NCBI RefSeq assembly: GCF_000612845.1
Contig: NZ_CCAT010000042.1
Location: forward strand, 1 to 59,235
DNA length: 59,235 nucleotides
Reading direction: 5' to 3'
Source of the DNA: Clostridium ihumii AP5
Lineage (GTDB): Bacteria > Bacillota > Clostridia > Clostridiales > Clostridiaceae
A program made the translations under genes and the position numbers. Every line of letters begins with the position of its first letter. Position 1 is the stretch's first letter. Below, in pieces: positions 1 to 9,608 of the stretch. A model generated the notes under the pieces. That model did no database searches and was not told the DNA's origin. It saw nothing but the letters and a program-made list of their open reading frames with translations.

Positions 1-9
1 TTTCAAGAC

Positions 10-54
10 CTGAACCCAAGGACGGGTTCAGCGACTGCCTAGACAGGACGTCGT
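10..54. other. GC-rich double stem-loop island
   Basis: This short GC-rich block stands out from the AT-rich surroundings. It can form two stem-loops: gaaccc-aaggac-gggttc, and an outer cgac/gtcg stem enclosing cctagacagg. Read on the plus strand, both carry GGA motifs (AAGGA in the first loop, ACAGGACG in the second) that resemble CsrA sites. It lies at the window edge, so its parent gene or transcript cannot be seen. It may be a structured RNA, or part of a repeat. Confidence 0.3.
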
Positions 55-217
55 GTGAACTAAATTTAGAAATATGTAATTCAAAATTCAATGTATATTT
101 TTCATAAATCAAGGAAATAATTCACATCAATAATGGCATTTTATTAATGTGAATTGCTGAAGAAGAGTTATGAAAAATAGACTAGAATTTAATTACATAG
201 CTCTGAATTCAGTTCAC
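55..217. repeat. Long imperfect palindrome, MITE-like hairpin
   Basis: The two halves of this 163-base segment are imperfect reverse complements over almost their whole length. It begins gtgaactaaatttaga and ends with the complement-like tctgaattcagttcac; the arms meet around a short loop near 137-145. No open reading frame is present. The architecture matches a non-autonomous hairpin repeat or an RNA-level hairpin. It differs in sequence from the TATAGGG-ended repeats elsewhere in the window. Confidence 0.55.
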
Positions 218-249
218 TTATAGCCGTTTAGTTTTGGAAATAAAAAAAG

Positions 250-300
250 CCACCATAAACTTAACTTTTACTAACTAAGTTTATAGCAGCTATTTCTATT
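250..300 (-). terminator. Probable terminator after the aminotransferase pair
   Basis: The inverted repeat ataaactta / taagtttat lies directly downstream (minus strand) of the aminotransferase stop and is followed by an AT-rich tract. It is a plausible Rho-independent terminator, although the T-run is interrupted. Confidence 0.5.
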
Positions 301-309
301 TATATATAA

Positions 310-1431
310 TTATTTTCTGTAGAATTCTCTTATTTTTTCACAAACATAATCTACTTCATCCATTGTTAATTCTGGATATATTGGAAGTGCTAGTATTCTT
401 TCTGATACTCTTTCAGCTACAGGGAAATCTCCTTTTTTATATCCTAAATAACTAAAGCAGTTTTGCATGTGTAATGGAATTGGATAGTATATACTAGTTC
501 CTACACCATTTTCTTTTAGATATTCATTTAACTCATCTCTTTTTTCACAAGTTATATTAAATACATAGTAAACTGGTATTTGATCACCTTTTATTTTTGG
601 TAATGTTATTTCTGGAATATCTTTTAATCTTTCAACATATGCATCATGAATCATATTTCTCTTTTCTATTGATTCATTTATATATTTTAATTTTACTCTT
701 AATACTGCAGCTTGAATGTTATCAAGTCTTGAGTTATATCCTATATATTCATAGTGATATTTTTTCTTAGCTCCATGAACTCTTAACATTTTAGTAGTTT
801 CTGCTAATTCATCACTATTTGTAACTATCATACCACCATCGCCATAAGCTCCTAGTGTTTTAGTTGGGAAAAATGAATACATACCCATATCACCTATAGT
901 TCCAGCGTGTCTATAAGTATCTCCTTTTCCTTTCCATTGCATTCCAAAACCTTCTGCAGCATCTTCAAGAACAGATAAATTGTGTCTTTTAGCTATATCC
1001 ATTACATCATCCATGTTAGCCATTTGGCAGAAAAGATGTATTGGAAGTATTCCTACTGTATCTTTTGTTATTCTTTCTTCAATTTTTGTAGTATCTATAT
1101 TGAAAGTATCTTCATCTATATCTACAAACACTGGTTTTCCTTTATGCTTTGCAAGACATGAAGTTGATGCTAAGAATGTAAATGGAGAAGTTATTATTTC
1201 CTTTCCATCTTTGTATCCTAATATATCAGATGCCATAACTAATGCGTCTGTTCCTGATGCAACACCAATAGCATGGTTTACATTTGCAAAATCTTGTATT
1301 TCTTTTTCAAAAGCTTTTACTTCTTCACCTAAAGTTTGAACTCCATTTTTTATTGAACCAAGTATTGCTTCATTAAATTCAGCCATTTTTTCTTCATATT
1401 CTCTTTTTGAAGTATAAAATCCTACTTTCAT
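310..1431 (-). CDS. DegT/DnrJ/EryC1/StrS family PLP aminotransferase
   Basis: About 373 residues, the usual length for the family. These PLP enzymes transfer an amino group to a nucleotide-linked keto-sugar. Seen: SGTDAL near residue 60 (cofactor phosphate region), EDAAEGFG near 157, and the Schiff-base lysine in FFPTKTLGA at about 191. I chose the ATG at 1431 because GGAGATAAGAAA precedes it; an upstream in-frame GTG overlaps the previous gene without a better site. It follows a second aminotransferase by a few bases, so the two are probably cotranscribed. Pathway inferred: amino-sugar synthesis for surface polysaccharide or flagellin glycosylation. The exact sugar is not visible. Confidence 0.88.
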   Translation of the reverse strand: MKVGFYTSKREYEEKMAEFNEAILGSIKNGVQTLGEEVKAFEKEIQDFANVNHAIGVASGTDALVMASDILGYKDGKEIITSPFTFLASTSCLAKHKGKPVFVDIDEDTFNIDTTKIEERITKDTVGILPIHLFCQMANMDDVMDIAKRHNLSVLEDAAEGFGMQWKGKGDTYRHAGTIGDMGMYSFFPTKTLGAYGDGGMIVTNSDELAETTKMLRVHGAKKKYHYEYIGYNSRLDNIQAAVLRVKLKYINESIEKRNMIHDAYVERLKDIPEITLPKIKGDQIPVYYVFNITCEKRDELNEYLKENGVGTSIYYPIPLHMQNCFSYLGYKKGDFPVAERVSERILALPIYPELTMDEVDYVCEKIREFYRK

Positions 1432-1444
1432 TTTCTTATCTCCT

Positions 1445-2626
1445 TTATTTTTCACTTATTATTTTTTCTACTATAGCTATTAACTCATTTACTAGATATT
1501 CTGCATCATCTAAAGATAATGTAGAATACACTGGAAGAGATATTTCATTCTTATATTGATTATATGCATTTTCATAATCTTCTATTTTATATCCTAAGTT
1601 TTTATATAATGTAAACATAGGAAGTGGTGTAAAGTGAACATTTGTAGCTATATCTTTTTTAGCTAATGCTTCAATAACTTTGTCTCTATCTACTTCTTCA
1701 AAGCCCTTTATTCTTAATGGATATAAGTGATATGATGTTTCCATTTCTTCATTTTTTGAAAATGGTATAATAGCCCATTCTTTATCTTTTAATGCACTAC
1801 TATAAGTACTAAATATTGCTCTTCTCTTTTCAAGCATATTTTCATATCTTTCAAGTTGTCCAAGTCCTATTGCAGCATGTAAATCAGACATATTACATTT
1901 AAATCCATCTGTTAATATATCATATTTCCATGCTCCTGCTTTCATTTTTGATAATGCATCTTTAGATTGTCCGTGTAATGATGTGTATTTTAATTCACGA
2001 TATAAATCTTCTTTTCCGTGGAAGTTATTATCATTAAATGTTATTCCTCCACCTTCTGCTGTAGTTAAATTTTTAACTGCATGGAATGAAAATACATGGA
2101 AATCATATTGAGCTCCAACTTTATTTCCTTTATATGATGCTCCAAATGAGTGAGCTGAGTCACCTATTAATATTATGTCTTCTCTATTTAATTTTTTAAG
2201 TATACTTCTTACTTTATCATAATCTAATGGTACACCTGCAAAATCTACAGTTATTATAGCCTTTGTTTTATCTGTAATTGCATTTTCTAATTTGTTTAAG
2301 TCCATTAGGAATGTATCTTTTTCTACATCTACAAATACTAATTTTGCATTTCTATGTAAAACTACACTTGCACTTGCTGTATAAGTATAAGGAGTTGTTA
2401 TAACTTCATCGCCTTCTTTTATATCAAAAACTTTTAGTATAAGCTCCATACCTGAAGTTGCACTGCTTACTGCTACACCATGATTGGCATTACAGTACTT
2501 ACTCATTTCCTCTTCAAATTTAGCAACTTTTGGTCCTGAAGTAATCCAACCTGATCTTAAGACCTCAACTACTTTTTCTATTTCATTTTCTTCTATATCT
2601 GGTGGTGAAAAAGGTATTTTTCTCAT
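1445..2626 (-). CDS. DegT/DnrJ/EryC1/StrS family PLP aminotransferase
   Basis: This is a 393-residue sugar aminotransferase related to, but clearly distinct from, the next gene. Seen: SSATSGMEL near residue 56, GDSAHSFGA near 155, and the PLP lysine in FSFHAVKNLTTAEGGG at about 185, which is the PseC/ArnB-like form of the motif. AAGGAGAGATTTCAAA precedes the ATG. It is the first gene of a two-gene unit with the downstream aminotransferase. Two such enzymes in tandem suggest two amination steps for one or two activated sugars (inference). Confidence 0.88.
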   Translation of the reverse strand: MRKIPFSPPDIEENEIEKVVEVLRSGWITSGPKVAKFEEEMSKYCNANHGVAVSSATSGMELILKVFDIKEGDEVITTPYTYTASASVVLHRNAKLVFVDVEKDTFLMDLNKLENAITDKTKAIITVDFAGVPLDYDKVRSILKKLNREDIILIGDSAHSFGASYKGNKVGAQYDFHVFSFHAVKNLTTAEGGGITFNDNNFHGKEDLYRELKYTSLHGQSKDALSKMKAGAWKYDILTDGFKCNMSDLHAAIGLGQLERYENMLEKRRAIFSTYSSALKDKEWAIIPFSKNEEMETSYHLYPLRIKGFEEVDRDKVIEALAKKDIATNVHFTPLPMFTLYKNLGYKIEDYENAYNQYKNEISLPVYSTLSLDDAEYLVNELIAIVEKIISEK

Positions 2627-2697
2627 TTTGAAATCTCTCCTTTTTATTATTATTTTTATCTATTTTTCAAAATTTTAATACTTTTTAAGTATTTTAA

Positions 2698-3897
2698 TTA
2701 TTTTTTGCCTCTAAAATATCCTGTATCTTTTGATATATAAATATATTTATTATGCTCTTTTTCTTCCTTTAATATTTTCTTTAAAGTTTCTAATTTAGTA
2801 TCATTAAGTTTTTTTACTATATCAATTTCCATAGAAACTATATAATCTATTAATGCTTTTTCTTCTGTTATCTTAAGATTATCTATATACCTTTTACTTT
2901 CTACTTCTCTAAAAAATTTTGACAAAATTTCAAATCCATTTTCAAGTCTGAACTTATCAGTTAAATTAAAACTTTCTGCCTCTAAAATGCTTTTATCTAT
3001 CTCTCTTAAAAACTCTCTCATCTCCATCATATGCTTTTTTCCCACAGTTGACGCATACATATAACCATCTTTTTTTAATACTCTTTTGATTTCCAATAAA
3101 GCCTTTTCTATGTCTTTTACATGATATAACATATGGTTAGCTATAACTATATCAAAAGTTTCATCATTAAAAGAAATATCTTCAGCATTCATATTTTTAA
3201 ATTTAAATCTTTTCACTTTTTCATCTAAATTTAATTGTGCATCTAAAATCATTCCCTCTGAAAAGTCAGTTAAATAAATTTCCCAATTATCAGGTATTTT
3301 GTCGTAATTTTTTTCCCATAAACTTGCATCGCCACAGCCTAACTCTAAAATCTTACATGGTTTATCTAATGGTAATTCTTCAAAGAACCATTCCATCCAG
3401 CCTTTTTTATTATGACTAAATTTATCATGTATATTTATTCTAGCCTTCAAATTTGATGCATTTTTATATTGTTCTATCCATTTATTATCTTTATTTATAA
3501 GACTTATTATGTTAATAAACTTATTCCAATTTAAATTTTTATCTTCTTCTATCATATTTAAAGTTTCATCTATAGCATGAATTACATTAAATTCATGATC
3601 TATTTTTTCTTTAATTATCTTTTTTTGTATTTGTAATGATCTTTTAAAATCATTATCATTTAAATCTTCTTTAAGAATATCTTTTATTTCGTCTAAAGAT
3701 AATCCAATAAATTTTAATGTTAATATTTGTTGAAGTTTAGGAAAGTCTTCTTTTGTATAAAGTCTATACCCTGCTTCATTATATGATGATGGCTTTAAAA
3801 GTCCAATTTTATCATAATACCTTAAAGTTCTCATTGTTATTCCAGATTTCTTGGCAAACTCACCAACAGTTAAAGTATCCTTCACTTCTTCTTTCAT
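2698..3897 (-). CDS. MerR-type regulator fused to a SAM-dependent methyltransferase
   Basis: Two parts are visible. Residues 1-75 form a MerR winged helix (TVGEFAKKSGITMRTLRYYD, then GLSLDEIKDIL). A linker helix leads to a Rossmann methyltransferase from about residue 180, with motif I LELGCGDASLWE and a later IVIANHMLYH segment. MerR proteins bind as dimers between -35 and -10 elements; here the usual effector domain is replaced by, or joined to, an apparent enzyme. The ATG at 3897 is preferred because GAGGTG lies upstream; a GTG at 3912 overlaps that site. A near-perfect dyad at 3983-4003 is a likely self-operator. The methyl acceptor is unknown. Confidence 0.85.
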   Translation of the reverse strand: MKEEVKDTLTVGEFAKKSGITMRTLRYYDKIGLLKPSSYNEAGYRLYTKEDFPKLQQILTLKFIGLSLDEIKDILKEDLNDNDFKRSLQIQKKIIKEKIDHEFNVIHAIDETLNMIEEDKNLNWNKFINIISLINKDNKWIEQYKNASNLKARINIHDKFSHNKKGWMEWFFEELPLDKPCKILELGCGDASLWEKNYDKIPDNWEIYLTDFSEGMILDAQLNLDEKVKRFKFKNMNAEDISFNDETFDIVIANHMLYHVKDIEKALLEIKRVLKKDGYMYASTVGKKHMMEMREFLREIDKSILEAESFNLTDKFRLENGFEILSKFFREVESKRYIDNLKITEEKALIDYIVSMEIDIVKKLNDTKLETLKKILKEEKEHNKYIYISKDTGYFRGKK

Positions 3898-3982
3898 ACT
3901 AACAAAATTCACCTCATTTTAAACCTAATTTATGGATATATTTTATTATTTATTTAAATTTACTATACTTAAATATTAAACC

Positions 3983-4003
3983 TTGACGTTACGTTAATGT
4001 CAA
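3983..4003 (-). promoter_or_regulatory. Probable MerR-type operator upstream of the fusion gene
   Basis: ttgacgttacgttaatgtca followed by a is a near-perfect 21-base dyad (TTGAC...GTCAA at the ends). It lies about 85 bases upstream of the MerR-methyltransferase start. MerR regulators typically bind such a dyad inside a long-spaced promoter, so autoregulation is likely. Confidence 0.6.
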
Positions 4004-4215
4004 TACTTTTCTTTAAATTAATTTTTTTCCTATGATATCTAATAACTTTAATTTTTTATCTTATAACCATTTCATAGTTTTAAATACATATCTATTTAAA
4101 ACTAAAATTAATTAAAAGTAATACTCCTAATTAGTCATATTTTCTATTTTAAAAGTATACTATTAAATATAGGCAAACTTAATATGCCTATATAATATTT
4201 CATATCTTTATAGAT

Positions 4216-4283
4216 AGATACATTGGAATTTTAATATTCTTTCCACCAAACACTATTCATACAAGTGTTTATCCAATGTATCT
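4216..4283. other. Nested intergenic hairpin
   Basis: The outer arms agatacattgga and tccaatgtatct are exact complements. An inner stem aaacact / agtgttt sits between them, and T-rich sequence follows on the plus strand. It occupies the otherwise gene-free 3898-4379 interval together with the terminator at 4326. It could be a terminator read on the plus strand or a small repeat; nothing else is recognisable in the gap apart from the MerR operator. Confidence 0.45.
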
Positions 4284-4325
4284 ATTTTTCTATTTTACAC
4301 TGTAATTTATAAAATTTAAAATTAT

Positions 4326-4358
4326 TAAAGAGAGAAGAAAAATACTTCTTCTCTCTTT
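4326..4358 (-). terminator. Rho-independent terminator of the first GGDEF gene
   Basis: aaagagagaaga and tcttctctcttt form a strong stem just past the stop at 4380, followed on the minus strand by AT-rich sequence. Confidence 0.7.
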
Positions 4359-4379
4359 AAATTTATTATAATATTAAAT

Positions 4380-6116
4380 TTAATATACTACTCTATTTTT
4401 ACCATTATTCTTAGCTAAATATAAATTTTCATCTGCTAGTTTAAGTACATCCTTATTTTTACTTTTAACACCTATTCCTAAACTCAGTGTAATTTTTAGA
4501 TTATCTTTTAATCTAACCATCTCCATAAGACTTCGTATATTTTCTGCTAAATCTATAACATATTCTATATGTTTATTTTTCACTAAAATACAAAATTCTT
4601 CTCCACCATATCTAAATAAAAGTTCTCCATTATCTAATAAATTATCAATAATTTTTGCAGTATTTTTTAATACTAAATCTCCTGTATCATGTCCATACAT
4701 ATCATTTACTTTTTTAAAGTCATCTATATCTATCATTATAACTGATATATTTTCATTTCTAGCTATTGCTTTGTAATACTGATAATCAAAACATCTTCTG
4801 TTATAAATTCTAGTAAGTCCATCTATAATAGTTTGTTTTTTTAAACTTTTTAATTTTTTTATTAAAAAACTTATCACAAAAGATACAGTAATAATACAAA
4901 TCATCAAACTTTTATAGAAAATTATTTTTCTATCATTACTTTTGATTAATTCATCTTCTTTTTGCAAATTATCCACTATATATCTTCTATTATCTTCATT
5001 TCTCTTAAATTCATCTTCTTTGTATGCTTCTATTAACAATTTTTGATAATTTGCTCTTGACTTATCATCACCTATTTTATGGTAAGTACTGATAAGCTTT
5101 TCATATACTTTAATTTTTCTCCTGTCAAATTCATGTGAAAGTTTTAAACATTCTTTATAGTATTCTATAGCTTTTTCATAATTGCATTTTGCTAAATTTA
5201 AATCACCCAAACTTAATATATAGTAATAATTAGTATATATTTCTGTAATAATATTTTTATTTTTTAATTTTACATCACTTAATAATTTTTCAGCTAAATC
5301 AAAATGTTCTTTTTTTATATTAACATTAGCTTCAATTATTTTTCGCATATTTATAAAATCATCTGTAGCATTGGCCTTATTTTCTTTTTGCAAATAATCC
5401 ATATAACAAACTGTTTTTAACGCCTTTTCATGCTGCTCTGTATCTTCATATAACTTAACTAATTTCATTAAAATATAATGTTTTAAATAAACATTTTTAT
5501 CATTACTCTTATCAAGCATTTCAAATGCCTCTACTATTGATTTTTCTCCACTTCTATAATCATTAATCTCACAGTAATTACTTCCTAACTCTCCTGTTAA
5601 TTGTGCTAAAGAATACCTATCTCCTAATTTTTCAGCAAGTTTAATTGCCTTTAATATGTACTTTACAACCATTGAGTAATTTTTATCTATACTGTAGCAC
5701 TCATAATAATTTTTATATAATTCTAATTTAATTTCACTTGATAAATTATGTATATTGCTCTTTATATATTCTAATTTACCTATTCCTATATAACCTTTTC
5801 CTGATGCAACTGCAAGATATTTTGCCATATTCATAATAGGTTTATACACATAACTATATTGATTTTTAGGTATATATTTAAAAGTTTTATTATAAACTTC
5901 ATTTGCTTTTTCATAGTTCCTTTCAAATGCCCAACATTTAACTAAAAATTCTCCATTATATGAAATTGCAAGTAAATTCTTCTCACTTTCTATATACTTC
6001 ATAGCCTCTTCAAAATACTTTTTAGCATTATCAAAATCATTTTTATAATAACTAAAATACCCTAGTATGAAATATTTTTCAAAAGTATCTTTTTCATTTA
6101 TTATTTTAATTCTCAC
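4380..6116 (-). CDS. TPR-GGDEF diguanylate cyclase, N-terminus uncertain
   Basis: The readable frame from a GTG at 6116 gives 578 residues: tetratricopeptide-like helices over about 1-390, a membrane helix near 405-425, and a GGDEF domain with the active-site GGEEF in FRYGGEEFCIL. It should make cyclic di-GMP. The same frame stays open upstream to about 6284 and encodes a membrane segment (IFVVIILICSFGLVGF) matching the start of the paralogue at 6570-8492, but no ATG, GTG or TTG lies there. A GTG at 6294 with a good ribosome site (AGGGGTGAG) is in another frame that stops after 22 codons. Either a one-base frameshift has hit the N-terminus, or translation begins at a non-standard ATA. Confidence 0.8.
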   Translation of the reverse strand: MRIKIINEKDTFEKYFILGYFSYYKNDFDNAKKYFEEAMKYIESEKNLLAISYNGEFLVKCWAFERNYEKANEVYNKTFKYIPKNQYSYVYKPIMNMAKYLAVASGKGYIGIGKLEYIKSNIHNLSSEIKLELYKNYYECYSIDKNYSMVVKYILKAIKLAEKLGDRYSLAQLTGELGSNYCEINDYRSGEKSIVEAFEMLDKSNDKNVYLKHYILMKLVKLYEDTEQHEKALKTVCYMDYLQKENKANATDDFINMRKIIEANVNIKKEHFDLAEKLLSDVKLKNKNIITEIYTNYYYILSLGDLNLAKCNYEKAIEYYKECLKLSHEFDRRKIKVYEKLISTYHKIGDDKSRANYQKLLIEAYKEDEFKRNEDNRRYIVDNLQKEDELIKSNDRKIIFYKSLMICIITVSFVISFLIKKLKSLKKQTIIDGLTRIYNRRCFDYQYYKAIARNENISVIMIDIDDFKKVNDMYGHDTGDLVLKNTAKIIDNLLDNGELLFRYGGEEFCILVKNKHIEYVIDLAENIRSLMEMVRLKDNLKITLSLGIGVKSKNKDVLKLADENLYLAKNNGKNRVVY

Positions 6117-6537
6117 ATCTTCAATATATTTATTATTTATTATCTTATTATCATTAGCAGAATCTACTATTCTATCTATTATTTCATATTTATTATTATT
6201 TTTATTAAATCCAACTAACCCAAAACTACATATTAATATGATTACTACAAATATTTTTTCTCTCGATTTTGATATGCTTGCTATGATTACTCACCCCTGA
6301 CACTAAAAATACCTTTTATATACCAATTTTTATCTTATATCCTAATAATATATATTTTTTCATATATTAACATAAATCATATTATATCATTTTTTTATTG
6401 TAATTTGAAATTGCTTACTACTATATTATTTATATAATAAAGCCCTATATTAACACTAGTTTTTCTATAAATATAAAATATTTATTAAATTTTATTGATT
6501 CCATTCTTAATAATATCTATAAACAAAAAATATATAA

Positions 6538-6570
6538 AAAAGAACACTATCAAAGTAGATAATGTTCTTT
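6538..6570 (-). terminator. Rho-independent terminator of the second GGDEF gene
   Basis: aagaacactatc / gataatgttctt forms a stem at the 3-prime end of the minus-strand GGDEF gene and is followed by A/T-rich sequence. The rest of the 6295-6540 gap is AT-rich with no recognised feature. Confidence 0.7.
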
Positions 6571-8492
6571 TAATATACAACTTTATTTTTCCCATTTTTT
6601 TTAGCTATATATAATTTTTCATCTGCATTTTTGACTATATCAAAACCATTTCCTTTAAATCCTATTCCTAAACTAATAGTGACTTTCAAATTCTCTTTTA
6701 GTTTAACTGAATCAGTAAAACTTCTTATATTTTCAGCTAAATCAATAACTTCATTTTTTGTTTTTCTTGTTAAAATACAAAATTCTTCTCCACCATATCT
6801 AAATGCTAAATCATCCTCTTCCAAAAAATTCGTTATAATCCCAGCTATAGTTTTTATCACAAAATCTCCTGCATCATGTCCATAATTATCATTTATTTTT
6901 TTAAAATCATCTATATCTATCATAATTACAGAAATACTATTATCCTTTAAAATAATCTCATTAAAATAGAAGTCAAAATATTTTCTATTATAAATACCAG
7001 TAAGTTCATCTGTTATGTTTTGCTTTTCTAAAAATTTTAATTTTCTCATTAAGAATTTAATTATCATCAATGATAATATAATAATTATCAATAAAATCTT
7101 ATACACTACTAATTTATTATCATTATTTTTTATTAGTTCATACTCTTTTTCAACATTATTGATTATATTATCTATATTTTCTTGATTTCTAATAATTTCA
7201 TCATCTTGATATTTATTTATTAATATATTTTGATACTTAGCTTCAAGTTCCTTATTTCCTAAGTTTCTATATGTATTTATAATTCTATTTATTAAATTCA
7301 CTTCTAAAATATCAAACTCTTTAGATAAATTCAAAGAATTCTCATAACATTTTGCAGCACCTTCTAAATGACCTTGTTTTTCATGTAGTTTCCCTAAAGT
7401 CACATAATAAAAATAATATGTATAAAAACTATCTGTTTCTTTATTATCTATCATTTTAGATATATTAGATAGTAAATTGCTTGCAACTTCAAATTCTTCT
7501 CTATTTATATGCTTATTTATCTCTAATAAATCAATCATTTCTTTAAAATCTTTTGAGATTTCAGCACCCAATTCACCATGAAAATTTTCTATTTCATATG
7601 CTATCTCTAATGCTTCTTCGTATTCTTCTAAATCTAATTTCAAATTCAATAAACTCATTAGAACATAATTTTGTAAATATGTATTTTGCATATTATTTTC
7701 CTTTATTATTTCTAAGGCATATAAAATATGTTTTTCACTTTCTTTATAATTTCTAAGTTCACAGTACATTGTCCCTAAATCACTCATTAAATGAGCCAAA
7801 TTGTAATTATCCCCTATTTTTTCTGATAATTTTATTGCTTTTAATAGATATTTTACTGACATTGAATAATTTTCATCAAAAAGATAACATTGATAATATG
7901 TTTTATATATTTGAATTTTAATCTCATCAGATGCATATGATAAATATTCAGTTATATTGTCCAATTCTTTTATTCCAACTTCACTTTCACCAGATGCAAA
8001 AGTTAATCCATTAGCCATATTAAGAATAGGTTTATAAACAAGATTATATTGTCTAGTAGGTATATATCTACACGTAAGTTCATAAACCTCCCTAGCTTTT
8101 TCATAATCTCCACTTATTGATAAGCATTCAATTAAAAATTGTCCATTATATGCAATACATAATAAATCTTTTTCATCTTCTATATAATCAATAGCTTTTT
8201 CAAATTTTATTTTAGCTTCAGAAATTCTGTCGTTATAATAATCACAATATCCTAATATAAGATATTTTTCAAAACTTTCCTCATTATTAATAACCTTTTC
8301 TTCAATACTATCAACATAACTTTTATCTAAAATTTTCTTGTCATCATTATTTTTTATTATTTTATCTATAATAATATAATCATCAAAATATATTTCATTT
8401 TGTTTAAACTTAATTACAACAATACAAAGTAATATCATAGTTCCAATATAAATAAATAAATTAAACTTTTTATTGTTAAATATAATTTTCAC
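6570..8492 (-). CDS. TPR-GGDEF diguanylate cyclase
   Basis: 640 residues from a GTG preceded by AAGGTAGGG. Order: an N-terminal membrane helix (residues about 12-28), TPR-like repeats over about 65-450, a second membrane helix near 465-485, and a GGDEF domain with intact GGEEF in FRYGGEEFCIL. Predicted role: membrane-anchored synthesis of cyclic di-GMP, with the helical repeat region between the two membrane spans probably sensing outside the cell. It is a close paralogue of the gene at 4380-6116, with similar layout and many shared segments, so the pair looks like a tandem duplication. Confidence 0.88.
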   Translation of the reverse strand: MKIIFNNKKFNLFIYIGTMILLCIVVIKFKQNEIYFDDYIIIDKIIKNNDDKKILDKSYVDSIEEKVINNEESFEKYLILGYCDYYNDRISEAKIKFEKAIDYIEDEKDLLCIAYNGQFLIECLSISGDYEKAREVYELTCRYIPTRQYNLVYKPILNMANGLTFASGESEVGIKELDNITEYLSYASDEIKIQIYKTYYQCYLFDENYSMSVKYLLKAIKLSEKIGDNYNLAHLMSDLGTMYCELRNYKESEKHILYALEIIKENNMQNTYLQNYVLMSLLNLKLDLEEYEEALEIAYEIENFHGELGAEISKDFKEMIDLLEINKHINREEFEVASNLLSNISKMIDNKETDSFYTYYFYYVTLGKLHEKQGHLEGAAKCYENSLNLSKEFDILEVNLINRIINTYRNLGNKELEAKYQNILINKYQDDEIIRNQENIDNIINNVEKEYELIKNNDNKLVVYKILLIIIILSLMIIKFLMRKLKFLEKQNITDELTGIYNRKYFDFYFNEIILKDNSISVIMIDIDDFKKINDNYGHDAGDFVIKTIAGIITNFLEEDDLAFRYGGEEFCILTRKTKNEVIDLAENIRSFTDSVKLKENLKVTISLGIGFKGNGFDIVKNADEKLYIAKKNGKNKVVY

Positions 8493-8748
8493 CCCTACCT
8501 TAATAACTTCAGATGCACTTCTATATTCGTATATTTTTATATTTATATTATAGTATAATTAAAATTTTACATATACATTTAAATTATTATATATCTATTC
8601 AAAATATTATATATATGATTATATATGTAATAAAAAAGCATATTTTCATAGTCATTCTTCTATAAACTAAATTCTAGATCGAATTTTTATTTAATTTTTT
8701 AACTGATGTTTATTTTTGATATTATTTATATAATTTCTGCAAAATAAA

Positions 8749-8777
8749 AAAAGCTTTCATTTTGTTGAAAACTTTCT
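8749..8777 (-). terminator. Terminator after the broken methyltransferase
   Basis: aaagctttca / tgaaaacttt can pair imperfectly around a short loop just after the stop at 8795. An A-run precedes it on the plus strand, giving a T-run on the minus strand. The 8493-8748 stretch holds only AT-rich sequence, probably the promoter region of the upstream GGDEF gene. Confidence 0.5.
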
Positions 8778-8794
8778 TTAAAAATATATTAGTT

Positions 8795-9513
8795 TTATTT
8801 TCTTGCAATTATTATTACTGTATTTTCTTCTTTAAAATTTTCTAATAGCTCTACTTTTTCAAATCCTGCTTTTTTCATAGCATTAATTTCATGTTCTAAA
8901 GTTAAAGGTGTATCAAAATGAACAAAAACATCCTTGCCAACATTATCTCTTTCTTTTCTTCTTTCACACTCTAAAAATAGTAAATTTTCTATTTCTTCTG
9001 TTTTTGCAATATAATCACATTCAATATAACATCCACCTTTTTTTAAGCACTTATAAATTTTTTCAAATATATTTACTTTCTTTTCTTGCTTAAAATGATG
9101 TAAAGTTTCAAATGATATAACTGTATCATACTTTTCTATACCAAAAGGCTCTATGAAATAATCTCCACAAATTAACTTTAAATTTTTATCACCATGTTTT
9201 TTTCAAGTTCATCTAACATAGTTTTTGTTAAATCAATACCTGTTACATTAATGCTTGGAAACTTTTTAAATATATAATCTAGTTCAATTCCAGTTCCACA
9301 GCCAATATCTAATATATTTTGTGTATTTTTAGGAATCAAATTAGACATACATTTATAATATTCCCTCCATATATTTATCATATGTTTTTCATATCCATCT
9401 ATTCGTTTTGTAAAAAAGCTTTCCATTTTTTCAACTGGCTCATCCTTAGTTTCATTAAGCCAATTTTTTAAGCCCTCTAAATATACTTTATCTTCTTTCT
9501 CCATAATCCTCAT
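8795..9513 (-). pseudogene. SAM-dependent methyltransferase, frameshifted
   Basis: The 5-prime part (from an ATG at 9513) encodes about 108 residues with motif I LDIGCGTGIELDYIF and then stops. The rest of a class I methyltransferase continues in another frame to 8795 (DYFIEPFGIEKYDTVISFE, then LHHFKQ, then a KKGGCYIECDY strand). The switch falls at a run of seven T on the plus strand (9197-9203); six would restore one frame of about 238 codons ending IIIARK. It may be a true pseudogene, a phase-variable tract or a sequencing error. Substrate unknown. Confidence 0.75.
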
Positions 9514-9584
9514 CCCCTATGAATTTTTAGTATAAACATTTATATCTTAAAGCCCCCATCTTATATAATATATACTATAGATAA

Positions 9585-9608
9585 AAAGCTTAAAGTTCTA
9601 CCTTAAGC
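9585..9608 (-). terminator. Possible small terminator upstream of vanZ
   Basis: aagctta and ttaagctt pair around a 9-10 base loop; on the minus strand the stem is followed by TTTTTAT. It lies between the divergent methyltransferase and VanZ genes, so its role is unclear. Confidence 0.35.
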
